Shown: positions 28,619 through 37,833, numbered from the stretch's first letter. The stretch: DNA of 64,000 bases from Burkholderiales bacterium (GCA_017302655.1 JAFLDE010000005.1:1-64000), one strand, 5' to 3'. Program-made: numbers and translations. The notes: a model not told the origin generated them from the sequence alone.

Positions 28619-29524
28619 GTGCGAGTCTATAGCATGACCGGATATGCCAGCGAGCTAAGCAGCTCGCCGGATTCCACAACGAGTGCTGGCGAGGCGCCGC
28701 AAATGCTGTTCGAAGTGCGTAGCGTCAACGGACGCTTCCTGGACCTCACACTTCGCCTCCCTGATGAAATGCGCCATCTGGAACCAGCGCTGAGGGAAGC
28801 CGTGGCACGTCATGTGCGACGCGGAAAAGTTGAGTTGAAGGTCTCGCTTCAGGCGGGCGAAGCGGTGTCTACTTTGGGAGTGAGCGACGCTGTGCTGCGT
28901 CAGCTTGACCAGTGGCAAAGCGAAGTGCTAGCAGCTCTGCCAAATGCACGCACACTTTCGGTGCAGGAAGCGCTGCATTGGAGCCGCCAACTGCAGGGCT
29001 CGGTGCGCTGGCGTGATGAGTCGGTGATGGACGTTGCTGCGGCCGTTCTGAGGCAACTGGCTGAGGCCCGCCGCCGCGAGGGCGAGCGACTGGTAGCCGC
29101 CCTGCAAGAGCGCATCGCGCAACTGAGATCCCTCGCCGCACGTGCCGAGCCCATGGTGCCTGCACTGGTGCAGAAGCAGCAGCAGCGATTCCTGGAGCGC
29201 TGGCGAGATGCCCTTGCCCAGGCTGGAGCCAGTGCCGACACCGGCTCCGCGCAAGAAAGAGCGCTGGCTGAGGCTGCGGCACACGCGCTTCGCATCGACG
29301 TCGCGGAAGAATTGACTCGACTTCGCGCGCACCTGGATGAGATCGAAGCGCAGTTGCACAAGGGTGGGGAACTCGGCAAGCGCCTGGACTTCCTCATCCA
29401 GGAGTTGCACCGTGAAGCCAACACCCTCGGCTCCAAATCGACGGCGCTGGAGTTGAGCACCCTGGGGGTCGACATGAAGGTGCTGATTGAGCAAATGCGC
29501 GAGCAGGTACAAAACATCGAGTGA
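28619..29524 (+). CDS. yicC: YicC family endoribonuclease
   Basis: This 301-residue protein starts with VYSMTGYAS and ends with GKRLDFLIQELHREANTLGSKS, both hallmarks of the YicC family, recently described as endoribonucleases. The central part is helical with coiled-coil potential. The start is a GTG at 28619 with AGAGAG upstream and matches the family N-terminus; the ATG at 28634 would remove it. It heads the yicC-gmk-rpoZ-spoT cluster. Confidence 0.93.
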   Translation: MRVYSMTGYASELSSSPDSTTSAGEAPQMLFEVRSVNGRFLDLTLRLPDEMRHLEPALREAVARHVRRGKVELKVSLQAGEAVSTLGVSDAVLRQLDQWQSEVLAALPNARTLSVQEALHWSRQLQGSVRWRDESVMDVAAAVLRQLAEARRREGERLVAALQERIAQLRSLAARAEPMVPALVQKQQQRFLERWRDALAQAGASADTGSAQERALAEAAAHALRIDVAEELTRLRAHLDEIEAQLHKGGELGKRLDFLIQELHREANTLGSKSTALELSTLGVDMKVLIEQMREQVQNIE

Positions 29525-29619
29525 TCCGTCATGCTGCCCGGGACGCGGCCAAGCCTCCCAGTTGCTGAGCGAAAATCCCAGTTCGGCGAAGCGTTCGCCC
29601 AGCCTAGACCCCCCTGTCG

Positions 29620-30258
29620 ATGAACGACCCGCATCAAGAGCCTCCTGGCAGTCTTTTCGTTGTCGCGGCACCCAGCGGTGCTGGAAAGTCCAGCTTGGTA
29701 AAGGCACTGCTAGAGATCGAGGCCAAGTTGTCGGTGTCCGTCTCGCATACGTCGCGCGCTCCACGCGGGCAAGAGCAGGATGGCCGTGAGTACCACTTCG
29801 TCAGTCGCGACCGCTTTCAGGCGCTCATTGCTGAACAAGCCTTCGTCGAGTGGGCGGAAGTGCATGGCAACCTATACGGCACGTCGCGCGCGGGCATCGA
29901 GGCACGCTTGGCCCAAGGCGAGGACACCGTTCTAGAGATCGACTACCAAGGCGCCCTGCAGATCAAGCGCTTGTTCCCCAGCGCAGTGCTGATCTTCATC
30001 CTGCCTCCAAGTTGGCAAGAGCTGCGGCAGCGCCTGATGCGCCGTGGCGATACCGAACCAGAGGTCATCGAACGCCGTATGAGCGCTGCCCGTAACGAGG
30101 TAGCTCAAGCCAAGCACTTCGATTTCGTGGTTGTCAATGCACTCTTCGAGACGGCGCTTTTCGACTTGAAGTCAATCGTCCACGCACAGCGGCTAAAATA
30201 CGCGGCACAGCTGCGGCACCGCTCGACGGTGTTTCGCGACCTAGATCTCTGCGATTGA
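29620..30258 (+). CDS. gmk: guanylate kinase
   Basis: This 212-residue enzyme phosphorylates GMP to GDP. It shows the P-loop APSGAGKSS, the GMP-binding [21 protein letters not shown] segment, and [13 protein letters not shown]. The product feeds GTP pools and, through GDP/GTP, the pppGpp made by the SpoT encoded downstream. It begins 95 bases after yicC; that gap shows no obvious signal. Confidence 0.96.
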   Translation: MNDPHQEPPGSLFVVAAPSGAGKSSLVKALLEIEAKLSVSVSHTSRAPRGQEQDGREYHFVSRDRFQALIAEQAFVEWAEVHGNLYGTSRAGIEARLAQGEDTVLEIDYQGALQIKRLFPSAVLIFILPPSWQELRQRLMRRGDTEPEVIERRMSAARNEVAQAKHFDFVVVNALFETALFDLKSIVHAQRLKYAAQLRHRSTVFRDLDLCD

Positions 30259-30273
30259 AAGACTGAACAACTC

Positions 30274-30477
30274 ATGGCCCGCATCACTGTCGAAGACTGC
30301 CTGGAAAAGATCCCCAACCGCTTCCAGCTGGTGCTGGCAGCCACCTACCGGGCGCGCATGCTCAGCCAGGGCCACTCGCCCAAGGTAGAAACGAAGAACA
30401 AGCCGGGCGTCACCGCACTGCGCGAAATCGCTGCCGGCGAGGTTGGTGTTGAGATGCTGCGCCGCGTGCCGGTCTGA
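30274..30477 (+). CDS. rpoZ: RNA polymerase omega subunit
   Basis: This 67-residue protein begins [20 protein letters not shown], the diagnostic omega sequence that wraps the beta' subunit and with it forms a ppGpp site. It is 15 bases downstream of gmk and is followed by a strong terminator. Confidence 0.97.
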   Translation: MARITVEDCLEKIPNRFQLVLAATYRARMLSQGHSPKVETKNKPGVTALREIAAGEVGVEMLRRVPV

Positions 30478-30498
30478 TCCTCTTCCGACACTGATGTC

Positions 30499-30525
30499 AG
30501 GGCGCCTAGGAGCGCCCTTTTCTTT
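30499..30525 (+). terminator. Rho-independent terminator between rpoZ and spoT
   Basis: GGGCGC-CTAGGA-GCGCCC followed by TTTTCTTT. It ends about 40 bases before the spoT start, so spoT must rely on read-through or its own promoter. Confidence 0.85.
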
Positions 30526-30565
30526 GCTTGCTCCTGGCCCATGGCCGCTCCGGTAAATTCGGGCC

Positions 30566-32827
30566 ATGCTCAAGAGCTTGACCGAGTTGAAATGGCCCCT
30601 GTCGCGAGCCACGCGGACGGGGGCAGATGCGCCGTCAGCCAATCCCGCATCATTCGACGCACTCCTTCCGCAACTCGATTACCTAGGTCGAGCAGATGTG
30701 CGTCGCGTTCGCGACGCCTTCCGATTTGCCGACGAGGCCCATTTGGGTCAGCGTCGAAAGAGCGGCGAACCCTACATCACCCATCCGTTGGCCGTTGCCG
30801 GCATCTGCGCCGGCTGGCGGCTCGACGTGCAGGCGCTTCAGGCGGCGCTGATGCACGACGCCATGGAAGACTGTGGCGTCACCAAGAGCCAACTCATTGA
30901 GCGCTTCGAAGCCCCTACTGCGGAGCTTGTGGATGGTCTGACCAAACTCGACAAGCTCAAGTTTTCCAACAAGGAGGAGTCTCAGGCCGAGAGCTTCCGC
31001 AAGATGCTGCTCGCGATGGCTCGCGATGTGCGCGTGGTGCTCATCAAATTGGCGGACCGACTGCACAACATGCGCACCATGGATGCGATGGCTACCGAAA
31101 AGCAGCGCCGCATCGCGCAGGAAACACTCGACATCTACGCACCCATTGCGCACCGGCTGGGGCTGAATCAGACCTACCGTGAACTGCAGGACCTGAGTTT
31201 TCGCTTCATCCACCCTTGGCGCTATGCCGCCATGGAGCGGGCACTAGAGCGTGCCCGTGGTACGCGGCGGGATGTGGTGGAGAGGACTCGAACTGAGGTC
31301 GAAAAGGAGTTCTCGCGGGCTGGCATTTCGGTAAGGGTTCAAGGTCGCGAGAAAACCCTTTACTCCATCTACAAAAAAATGCGAGCCAAGCACACCAGCT
31401 TTGCCAAGGTGGGCGACGTGTTTGGCTTTCGACTCCTGGTGGACAAGCGGCTGGATTGCTACACGGCGCTGGGCGTGCTCCACGGGCTATACAACCCACA
31501 AGAAGGTCGATTCAAGGACTACATCGCCATCCCGAAGGCAAACGGCTATCAGTCCCTGCACACCACGCTGTTGAGCCCTCTGGGAACCCCAGTGGAGTTT
31601 CAGATTCGCACGGAGACCATGCACCTTGTGGCCGAACAAGGGGTTGCCGCGCACTGGACCTACAAGCTGAAGGGCGGCAGCGCAGAGGCGCAGCAATTGG
31701 GCTCGAAGCTCTTGCAATCGCTCATTGACATCCAAGCTGATACACGGGATGCCGGCGAGTTCTTGGAGCATGTACGCATCGACTTGTTCCCGGACTCGAT
31801 CTTCGTCTTCACGCCGAAGTCGCGCATCGTGAACCTGCCCAAGGGATCCACACCGGTCGATTTCGCCTACGCCATCCATTCCGGCGTTGGCGATCACTGC
31901 GTAGCCGCTCAGGTCAATGGGGAAATGGTGCCCTTGCGATACGAATTGCGCAGCGGCGATGTGGTTGAAGTGGTCACAGCACCTCATGCGCGCCCCAATC
32001 CCAATTGGCTGGGCTTTGTCCGGACCGGCCGTGCACGCTCCAAGATACGTCATCACTTGCGCACGCTTGCCCATGAGGAAGCACGCGAACTTGGGCAAAA
32101 GATGTTGGCTCAGGCCCTGCGTGCGGAAGGGCTGGCGCTGCCACCTCGAGACGATGAAAAAAGTGCCGCTCTCTGGCTTCAGCTTGCGCGCTGGGCCGGT
32201 TTACGTCAGGCCGACGAACTGCTGACTGAGATTGGCATTGGCCGAAAGATCGCTGGTATCGTGGCCAAACAACTGGCTCGTATGCTGAAGGAGGACGGAC
32301 ATCATCCCGACGCTGTGCTGCTTAGCATGGGGCGGTTCGCCAGTGACGACCCGTTGGGTGATGGGGTGCTGCTCGATGGCAGTGAGGGAGCGTCCGTTCG
32401 CTTTGCAAGCTGCTGTCATCCGATTCCCGGTGACGAAATCCGCGGCTACCTGGGGCGAGGGGAAGGCCTCATGGTGCACACCTCTGACTGCGCCATCGGC
32501 CGACGACTGTTCCAGCGAGACAGCGAGCACTGGATCGGGGTGGCGTGGGCCGAGGAGATTTCGAGGCCCTTTGTCGCTGAAATTGGCCTCTTGCTGACAC
32601 ACGCCAAAGGGGTCTTGGCTCAGGTTGCCGCCGCTGTAAGTGCCGCCGAAGCGGACATCAATCACGTCGAAATGGACAAGGACAGCGGCCTCGAGCGCGA
32701 AACCGCCGAGATGCGCATGCTGGTATCAGTGAAAGATCGCCACCACCTGGCCGAGGTGTTGCGAAGCATCAGACGCCAGTCTGTTGTGCGTCGCGTGCAA
32801 CGCGTCAAGCCGGGGCAGGGTAGCTGA
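30566..32827 (+). CDS. spoT: bifunctional (p)ppGpp synthetase/hydrolase
   Basis: This 753-residue RelA/SpoT protein has an HD hydrolase domain with an intact HDAMED, a synthetase domain with GREKTLYSIYKKM and the RFKDYIAIPKANGYQSLH signature, then TGS (from about residue 415), helical and C-terminal ACT domains. The RxKD motif at RFKD is the form found in bifunctional enzymes rather than the ExDD of RelA. It makes and degrades the alarmone of the stringent response. Its 3' end overlaps greB on the other strand by 23 bases. Confidence 0.96.
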   Translation: MLKSLTELKWPLSRATRTGADAPSANPASFDALLPQLDYLGRADVRRVRDAFRFADEAHLGQRRKSGEPYITHPLAVAGICAGWRLDVQALQAALMHDAMEDCGVTKSQLIERFEAPTAELVDGLTKLDKLKFSNKEESQAESFRKMLLAMARDVRVVLIKLADRLHNMRTMDAMATEKQRRIAQETLDIYAPIAHRLGLNQTYRELQDLSFRFIHPWRYAAMERALERARGTRRDVVERTRTEVEKEFSRAGISVRVQGREKTLYSIYKKMRAKHTSFAKVGDVFGFRLLVDKRLDCYTALGVLHGLYNPQEGRFKDYIAIPKANGYQSLHTTLLSPLGTPVEFQIRTETMHLVAEQGVAAHWTYKLKGGSAEAQQLGSKLLQSLIDIQADTRDAGEFLEHVRIDLFPDSIFVFTPKSRIVNLPKGSTPVDFAYAIHSGVGDHCVAAQVNGEMVPLRYELRSGDVVEVVTAPHARPNPNWLGFVRTGRARSKIRHHLRTLAHEEARELGQKMLAQALRAEGLALPPRDDEKSAALWLQLARWAGLRQADELLTEIGIGRKIAGIVAKQLARMLKEDGHHPDAVLLSMGRFASDDPLGDGVLLDGSEGASVRFASCCHPIPGDEIRGYLGRGEGLMVHTSDCAIGRRLFQRDSEHWIGVAWAEEISRPFVAEIGLLLTHAKGVLAQVAAAVSAAEADINHVEMDKDSGLERETAEMRMLVSVKDRHHLAEVLRSIRRQSVVRRVQRVKPGQGS

Positions 32828-33368
32828 CCGCAAGGATCTCGAGCGTTTGGTCGCCAGCCGGAGTGTGCAGACGCACCTCCTCGCCCACCCTTGCCTTGAT
32901 GAGCGCCCGCGCAACGGGAGCGACCCAACTTACCTCCCCACGCAGCGAGTCCACTTCATCCACCCCCTTGATGGTGATGGTGCGCTCTTCCCCATGCTGG
33001 TCGGCATAGGTCACCGTAGCGCCGAAGAAGATCTGCTCCGAACCGAAGTGCACCGAAGGGTCCACGACTTCAGCGCGTTCCAGACGCTTGGTGAGAAAAC
33101 GAGTTCGCCTGTCAATTTCACGCAAGCGCTTCTTGCCGTACAGGTAGTCTCCGTTCTCACTGCGGTCGCCGTTGCTTGCCGCCCAATGGACCACCTCAAC
33201 CACCTTTGGCCGTTCCTCGTCCAAGAGCTGCAGGAGTTCAGCTCGCAATGCTGAGAACCCTGCAGGAGTCATGTAGTTCCGAGTGCCCGCAGGCAACGGC
33301 AAGGCCGATTGGGCTTCGCTGTCTTCTTCGTCGTCGCTCTCAATCTCGCGCGTGAAGGCCTTGCTCAT
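32805..33368 (-). CDS. greB: transcription elongation factor GreB
   Basis: This 187-residue secondary-channel factor rescues backtracked RNA polymerase by stimulating transcript cleavage. It has the N-terminal coiled coil with the acidic tip (ASNGDRSENGDYLYGKKRLREIDRR) and a C-terminal FKBP-like domain. An acidic N-terminal extension of about 28 residues (DDEEDSE) makes it longer than E. coli GreB. I begin it at the ATG at 33368, where MSKAFTRE matches relatives. Confidence 0.92.
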   Translation of the reverse strand: MSKAFTREIESDDEEDSEAQSALPLPAGTRNYMTPAGFSALRAELLQLLDEERPKVVEVVHWAASNGDRSENGDYLYGKKRLREIDRRTRFLTKRLERAEVVDPSVHFGSEQIFFGATVTYADQHGEERTITIKGVDEVDSLRGEVSWVAPVARALIKARVGEEVRLHTPAGDQTLEILAVSYPAPA

Positions 33369-33392
33369 CGCATCAAACTCAATCAGTCCCCG

Positions 33393-33432
33393 CAAAGCAA
33401 AACCGGCCTGACCCTTGCAGGTCAAGCCGGTT
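33393..33432 (-). terminator. Terminator for the tRNA-Arg pair
   Basis: On the minus strand AACCGGCTTGACC pairs with GGTCAGGCCGGTT (one internal mismatch) and is followed by TTGCTTTGC. It begins nine bases after the CCA end of the downstream tRNA-Arg and before the greB start region. Confidence 0.75.
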
Positions 33433-33440
33433 GCGTTGTC

Positions 33441-33517
33441 TGGCGCGGCTGGCAGGATTCGAACCCACGACCCCTTGGTTCGTAGCCAAGTACTCTATCC
33501 AACTGAGCTACAGCCGC
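33441..33517 (-). tRNA. tRNA-Arg (anticodon ACG), copy 1
   Basis: The 77-nt cloverleaf has acceptor stem GCGGCTG/CAGCCGC, discriminator G with encoded CCA, D-arm GCTCAGTTGGATAGAGT, anticodon stem-loop CTTGG-CTACGAA-CCAAG (anticodon ACG, expected to be deaminated to ICG), and a GTTCGAATC T-loop. Confidence 0.97.
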
Positions 33518-33525
33518 CTGTGTCC

Positions 33526-33544
33526 GTACCTCCCATGGAGGTAC
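33526..33544. repeat. Inverted repeat between the two tRNA-Arg genes
   Basis: GTACCTCC-CAT-GGAGGTAC forms a perfect 8-bp stem in the 41-base spacer. It lacks a following T run on the minus strand, so it is more likely a processing hairpin than a terminator. Confidence 0.6.
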
Positions 33545-33558
33545 AAATCTCTTTGCAG

Positions 33559-33635
33559 TGGCGCGGCTGGCAGGATTCGAACCCACGACCCCTTGGTTCG
33601 TAGCCAAGTACTCTATCCAACTGAGCTACAGCCGC
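33559..33635 (-). tRNA. tRNA-Arg (anticodon ACG), copy 2
   Basis: The sequence is identical over the full 77 nt to the copy 118 bases away, with the same CTACGAA anticodon loop and encoded CCA. It is the upstream member of the pair, so both are likely cut from one transcript. Confidence 0.97.
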
Positions 33636-33651
33636 ACAGCAAAGAGATGGG

Positions 33652-33657
33652 ACTATA
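33652..33657 (-). promoter_or_regulatory. Probable -10 box of the tRNA-Arg pair
   Basis: TATAGT on the minus strand, 16 bases before the 5' end of the first tRNA-Arg. It is the same hexamer found before tRNA-Ser. No good -35 box is evident. Confidence 0.5.
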
Positions 33658-33734
33658 GCAGACGCTCAAGAGGTCACCGCACGCACTTTGGTTTTGCGTA
33701 CATCCAACGAAGCGGAGAAGCCGCACTGGAGCGC

Positions 33735-34970
33735 TCAGTTCACCCGCGCAGCCTGCTCAATCGCAGCCAGCCGCTCATCCACTGAACCGGCATGTTCCGC
33801 CATGTCTGCCAAGCGCAGCCAAGTTCGACGACGCAGATCTGCACTCAGTCGAAGGTCCGCGGCGGCGGTCGTCAAGTGTTGCTTCGCCTTGCCCCACAAC
33901 TGCAGTTCGGCCAGTGCATGGGCCATGACCAAGCCGACATGAGGGTCGCGCGGAAAGGCTTGGCACGCAGACTCCAAGCGCGCCAGCCAGTCAACACCCA
34001 AACCTTCAAGCGAAGCAAGCGTCGCCAGCGCCACGGCGGCTCGCTCTTCATCGCTCAACTGGCGCATTTCGTCCCAGCATGGGCGCAGGTAAAGGCGTGC
34101 ATCCGCTACGGCACCGTGGGCCACCGAGCGGAGAGCAACACGCGCAACCACGTAGGGATCGCGACGTTCGGCATGCTCCAACTGCACCCAAGCCTGACGA
34201 AGTTGATCGGCATCGCGTGCGGCATCGAGCCATTCAAGGGCCAGGGAACGAACGAGGCTTTGACCGATCCCCGGAGCGAAGGCTTGATGCTTCGTCAGCA
34301 GTCTGGCACTCCGCAGCGCATCCAGGGTCTGACCGCTCAGCCGGGCAGCCTGCAAACGCAAACGCATGGCGTGGCTGCGCCGTGCAGTGCCAGGAGGCAG
34401 TTCGCCAAGCAAGCCCAGGGCGCGGTTCGCATCGCGATCTTCGAGCGCCCAACCGACCGCCTGCAGACGAGCAGCGTCGCGTTGTTCTCCGTCAAGGGCC
34501 TCCCGGAGCGCCGCGTCCCATTGATGTTGGCGCTGGACGCGGTCCTGTAGGCGGTGCGCTGCTTCCGCCGCCAGGAGGTGCGCCAGGGCCAGCGCACCAC
34601 GGTCTGGCGAAGCCTCTCCCGTAGATTCCTGCAGACTTAGCAAGCGGTGCACGCTGCGTTGCGCTCGCGCGTACCGACCACCCCACAAGTGCACCAGCGC
34701 TTCCCGAAGCAAAGACTGCGCGCCTCGCTCTCGTTGTGCCTGGCGCCAAGCCTTGGCCTTGGTCGGAAGTGTGAGCAGGCTGCGCATTGCGTGCAAGGCC
34801 AAGAACATCAGCATGCAACCCGCCACGACCACCACCAGAAAAAGGTTCAGCGAAAGGTCGATACGCCAACCACCCCAGAACAGGCTGACCAGCCCGTCAT
34901 TGCGCCCTAGCGTCAAAGCCGCCACCACGGCCACGCTGAAAAGCAGAGTGAGCCAGACGACGCCGCGCAT
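33735..34970 (-). CDS. hemY: haem biosynthesis-associated TPR protein HemY
   Basis: This 411-residue inner-membrane protein has two N-terminal hydrophobic helices (VVWLTLLFSVAVVAALTL and LNLFLVVVVAGCMLMFLAL) and then TPR-like helical repeats. It is the gammaproteobacterial/betaproteobacterial HemY, not the protoporphyrinogen oxidase of the same name in Bacillus. Its exact role in haem synthesis is unsettled. ATG at 34970 overlaps the hemX stop (TGATG); a TTG one codon upstream is possible. Confidence 0.9.
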   Translation of the reverse strand: MRGVVWLTLLFSVAVVAALTLGRNDGLVSLFWGGWRIDLSLNLFLVVVVAGCMLMFLALHAMRSLLTLPTKAKAWRQAQRERGAQSLLREALVHLWGGRYARAQRSVHRLLSLQESTGEASPDRGALALAHLLAAEAAHRLQDRVQRQHQWDAALREALDGEQRDAARLQAVGWALEDRDANRALGLLGELPPGTARRSHAMRLRLQAARLSGQTLDALRSARLLTKHQAFAPGIGQSLVRSLALEWLDAARDADQLRQAWVQLEHAERRDPYVVARVALRSVAHGAVADARLYLRPCWDEMRQLSDEERAAVALATLASLEGLGVDWLARLESACQAFPRDPHVGLVMAHALAELQLWGKAKQHLTTAAADLRLSADLRRRTWLRLADMAEHAGSVDERLAAIEQAARVN

Positions 34971-36091
34971 CAACGCACCACGCCTGCGGCGGCCGCAAGC
35001 GCAGCCAAGCTGTCATCGGGGCGAGGCCAACTGATCGGGCGTACCTGCGCCTGTACTTGCTGAAGCAGTTCCATCGCCAGCTGCGCGCGGCGTTGACGGG
35101 TGTCAGCGTGACGCTGCACCGCTTGCAGCGTAGCCGCGAGGTCCAGTCTTGCGGCCTCGTGCTGCCGGGTGAGCAAAGCAAGCCGCGCATTGAGCAAACG
35201 CAGCTTCAGGTTCTCGCGCAGCAGGAAGGCCTGCTCGGGCGCCAGCAACATGGCTTCAGGTTGAGAAATGCGTGTAACGCGAATCAGGCCCTTGATCTCC
35301 TCCCAGATGCGCTCGCCCATCACTTGGCTGCCTTGCAGCCAGCGCGCCCAAGCGTCACTAGCTGCCTGCTCCACGGGCTCGACCTTGCTAGCACTGAGCC
35401 GCTCGCGTCGATGTGGCTCGCTGAGCAGCGGCAACTCGTCGATCAGGCGTGCCACCTCGTCCAGGCGCATGGCCAGCGTGCCCGGGTCGATTGCGTTCAC
35501 GGCGCGCACACGGTCGAGGTCGCGCAGCAGCGCACGTCGAACGCCTTCCAAGCGTGGCTGCTTGTGGCGCTGCAGGCGCTCCTCCGCTTGTTTGAGTGCC
35601 GCGATCAATGGCTCAGCACTGCCCACGAGCACCATCTGCTGGCTCGCCAGGCGCAGGCTCGCCTCCAGGTCACTGACGATGTTTTCATCCCGAGATCGAC
35701 TGAACGACTGAAGCAGTTCCTCAAGTTGGGCGCGCTGCAACGACACCTCAGCCAGTTTGGCGTCGAGCAACGTGTACTGGGCCGCCAGCTCACGAAGCTG
35801 CGCAGTGTTCGCAGCGGCACTTTGCTTGGCTTCCACAGCCACGCTCTGGCTGGTGGCTTGACGCTGCACCAGTTCCTTCTCCAAATCGCGCAAACGGTTG
35901 CTGCCTTGCCAAGCAAGAAACAGAGCGCCCAGCGTCAAACTCGCCAGCAAGACCCAGCCCAAGGCTGCCAGCGCGTTGCCAGGACCGACTGTCGAAACCT
36001 GAGCGCGAGCTTGTGAATTGCCTGATGAAAGTTCGGGGCCGGGTGCCTCTGAGACTGGGGCTGAAGGGGCGGATCCTGCGTCGTGGCTCAT
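34970..36091 (-). CDS. hemX: HemX family protein
   Basis: This 373-residue protein has a cytoplasmic Ser/Pro-rich N-terminus, one transmembrane helix (about residues 40-62, LAALGWVLLASLTLGALFLAW), then a periplasmic coiled coil and helical domain. It is often labelled uroporphyrinogen-III C-methyltransferase, but no SAM-binding methyltransferase motif is visible, and a scaffold role is more likely. ATG at 36091 overlaps the hemD stop (ATGA). Confidence 0.9.
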   Translation of the reverse strand: MSHDAGSAPSAPVSEAPGPELSSGNSQARAQVSTVGPGNALAALGWVLLASLTLGALFLAWQGSNRLRDLEKELVQRQATSQSVAVEAKQSAAANTAQLRELAAQYTLLDAKLAEVSLQRAQLEELLQSFSRSRDENIVSDLEASLRLASQQMVLVGSAEPLIAALKQAEERLQRHKQPRLEGVRRALLRDLDRVRAVNAIDPGTLAMRLDEVARLIDELPLLSEPHRRERLSASKVEPVEQAASDAWARWLQGSQVMGERIWEEIKGLIRVTRISQPEAMLLAPEQAFLLRENLKLRLLNARLALLTRQHEAARLDLAATLQAVQRHADTRQRRAQLAMELLQQVQAQVRPISWPRPDDSLAALAAAAGVVR

Positions 36092-36825
36092 GCGGTCATT
36101 CTGGCGCACCAGTCCCGCCACGCCTGCGCCACGGCCAGCGGTTCGGCGCGCACCAAAGTGGCCTTCATTCCCAGGCGCTCGGCGGCTTCTACGATGCGTG
36201 GATGGGTGGCCAGAGCGGCCGGAGGATGGAGCGCCAGTTGGCGCGGACAGCGCTGCGCCAGGTGTGCCATGGCTTCACTGCTGCTGAAGAGCCAAAGGCC
36301 TGGATGCGCCAGCGCTGCGACCAGTTCCTCAGCCGAAAGACGGGGTGGCATGCGGTGGTATACGCCGATTGGGCGCAGCACGGCACCCACGTCCTGAAGG
36401 CGTTGCATCAACCAGTCGCGCCCGCCTTCGCCGCGCAGCCACAGCCAGCGACGCCCAGACCACGGGCCTGCCTCCTGCAGCAGCGGCCACAAGTGCTCGG
36501 AATCGAACAGCTTGGCATCATGCGGCGGACTGAGCACCCTGTGCGCGCCCGCCGCGCGAAGCGCGGCTGCGGTGCCGGGCCCCACGCAGGCGGCCAACGG
36601 CAGGCGCTCCCAGGGGCCGTCGCCCATGGCGGCCACGGCGGCAGGACTGGAAAAAAAAGCAGCGTCTGTCTCGGGCCAAGCGGCCCAGGCTGCGGCGCAG
36701 CCGGGCGGGTCGGGTTCAATATCGATCAACGGGCAACTGCGCACCTCCACGCCCAGCGCCTCCAACTGCCGCGCCCAGTCGACCGCCTGTGCCGCTGGAC
36801 GCGTCAGCACCAGCGGGTGGGTCAC
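36088..36825 (-). CDS. hemD: uroporphyrinogen-III synthase
   Basis: This 245-residue enzyme closes hydroxymethylbilane into uroporphyrinogen III. The family is divergent; recognisable parts are the N-terminal [44 protein letters not shown] and the late LFSSSEAM. Its GTG start overlaps the hemC stop (GTGA), and its stop overlaps the hemX ATG. Context makes the call secure. Confidence 0.93.
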   Translation of the reverse strand: MTHPLVLTRPAAQAVDWARQLEALGVEVRSCPLIDIEPDPPGCAAAWAAWPETDAAFFSSPAAVAAMGDGPWERLPLAACVGPGTAAALRAAGAHRVLSPPHDAKLFDSEHLWPLLQEAGPWSGRRWLWLRGEGGRDWLMQRLQDVGAVLRPIGVYHRMPPRLSAEELVAALAHPGLWLFSSSEAMAHLAQRCPRQLALHPPAALATHPRIVEAAERLGMKATLVRAEPLAVAQAWRDWCARMTA

Positions 36826-37736
36826 GATGCGCCGGCCGCGCGGATGCCAGCGCTCAGTTGCTCGGCCACGGCCACACCCAGGCGCTCGGCAGCAGGCTGG
36901 TCGCCGACATCGGCACTGGCCTCAGCGCGCACCAGCCGACCATCCTCCAGGCCGAACGCGGCGCGCAACGCCAGGTGGCTGCCGCCCTGAGCCCACACCG
37001 CATGCGCCGCCAGCGGCACGCTGCAACTACCGCCCAGTTGGCGCGAAACCGCCCGCTCCGCTGCACAGGCCCATTGCGTGGGCTTATGCGCCAAGCGCTG
37101 CAAGAGCGTCTGCACATCGGTGCGTGAAGCGAGGGTCTCGATGCCCAATGCCCCTTGCCCCGCACACGGCAAGAGCTGCGGCAAGCGCGCGCGAATGCGC
37201 TCTGACATCCCTAGGCGCAGCAGACCCGCCGCAGCCAGCACGATGGCGTCGTACTGGCCTTCGTCGAGCTTGCGAAGGCGCGTCTGCAAATTGCCGCGCA
37301 GCGGCTCGATGCGCAGGTCAGGCCGCAGTGCCAGCAGCTGCGCCTGACGGCGCAGGCTGCTCGTACCCACCGTCGCGCCCTGCGGCAGCGCGTCCAGGTC
37401 CGCAAAGCGCGGGCTCACGAAGGCGTCCTTCGGGTCCTCACGCTCCAGTACCGCAGCCAGCGCGAAGCCCTCCGGAAGGTCCATCGGCACGTCCTTCAGC
37501 GAATGCACGGCCAGGTCGGCACGGCCCTGCTCCAGCGCCACCTCCAACTCCTTTACGAACAGACCCTTGCCGCCGATCTTCGACAGGCTGCGGTCCAGCA
37601 CTTCGTCCCCACGGGTGGACAGGGGCAGGAGTTGCACGGTCACGCCGCACTCGGTTTGCAACCGTGCAGCCACATGTTCGGCCTGCCAGAGGGCCAGCGG
37701 GCTCTGGCGGGTGGCAATCGTCAAAGTCTGGGTCAT
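36822..37736 (-). CDS. hemC: hydroxymethylbilane synthase (porphobilinogen deaminase)
   Basis: This 304-residue enzyme polymerises four porphobilinogens. Diagnostic parts are [60 protein letters not shown] and [12 protein letters not shown], where the Cys anchors the dipyrromethane cofactor. The ATG at 37736 is chosen over a GTG at 37745. It heads the hemCDXY operon and is divergent from ppc. Confidence 0.97.
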   Translation of the reverse strand: MTQTLTIATRQSPLALWQAEHVAARLQTECGVTVQLLPLSTRGDEVLDRSLSKIGGKGLFVKELEVALEQGRADLAVHSLKDVPMDLPEGFALAAVLEREDPKDAFVSPRFADLDALPQGATVGTSSLRRQAQLLALRPDLRIEPLRGNLQTRLRKLDEGQYDAIVLAAAGLLRLGMSERIRARLPQLLPCAGQGALGIETLASRTDVQTLLQRLAHKPTQWACAAERAVSRQLGGSCSVPLAAHAVWAQGGSHLALRAAFGLEDGRLVRAEASADVGDQPAAERLGVAVAEQLSAGIRAAGAS

Positions 37737-37803
37737 GGCCGTCACTCTATCTGGGAGGCGAAGGCAGACCGAGCTCGCGAAGAAACCAATACCCCAGAAA
37801 CCC

Positions 37804-37818
37804 TGTAACCCAATTACA
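37804..37818. promoter_or_regulatory. Operator-like inverted repeat between hemC and ppc
   Basis: TGTAA-CCCAA-TTACA, perfect 5-bp arms around a 5-base spacer, 15 bases before the ppc ATG, in the roughly 97-base divergent intergenic region. Spacing fits a small dimeric regulator, but I cannot assign one. Confidence 0.3.
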
Positions 37819-37833
37819 TTTCGGCATCACCCC

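Noticed and set aside
34970-36091. Uroporphyrinogen-III methyltransferase activity of HemX
   Set aside because: No SAM-binding motif or CysG/CobA-like sequence; the protein is a single-pass coiled coil.
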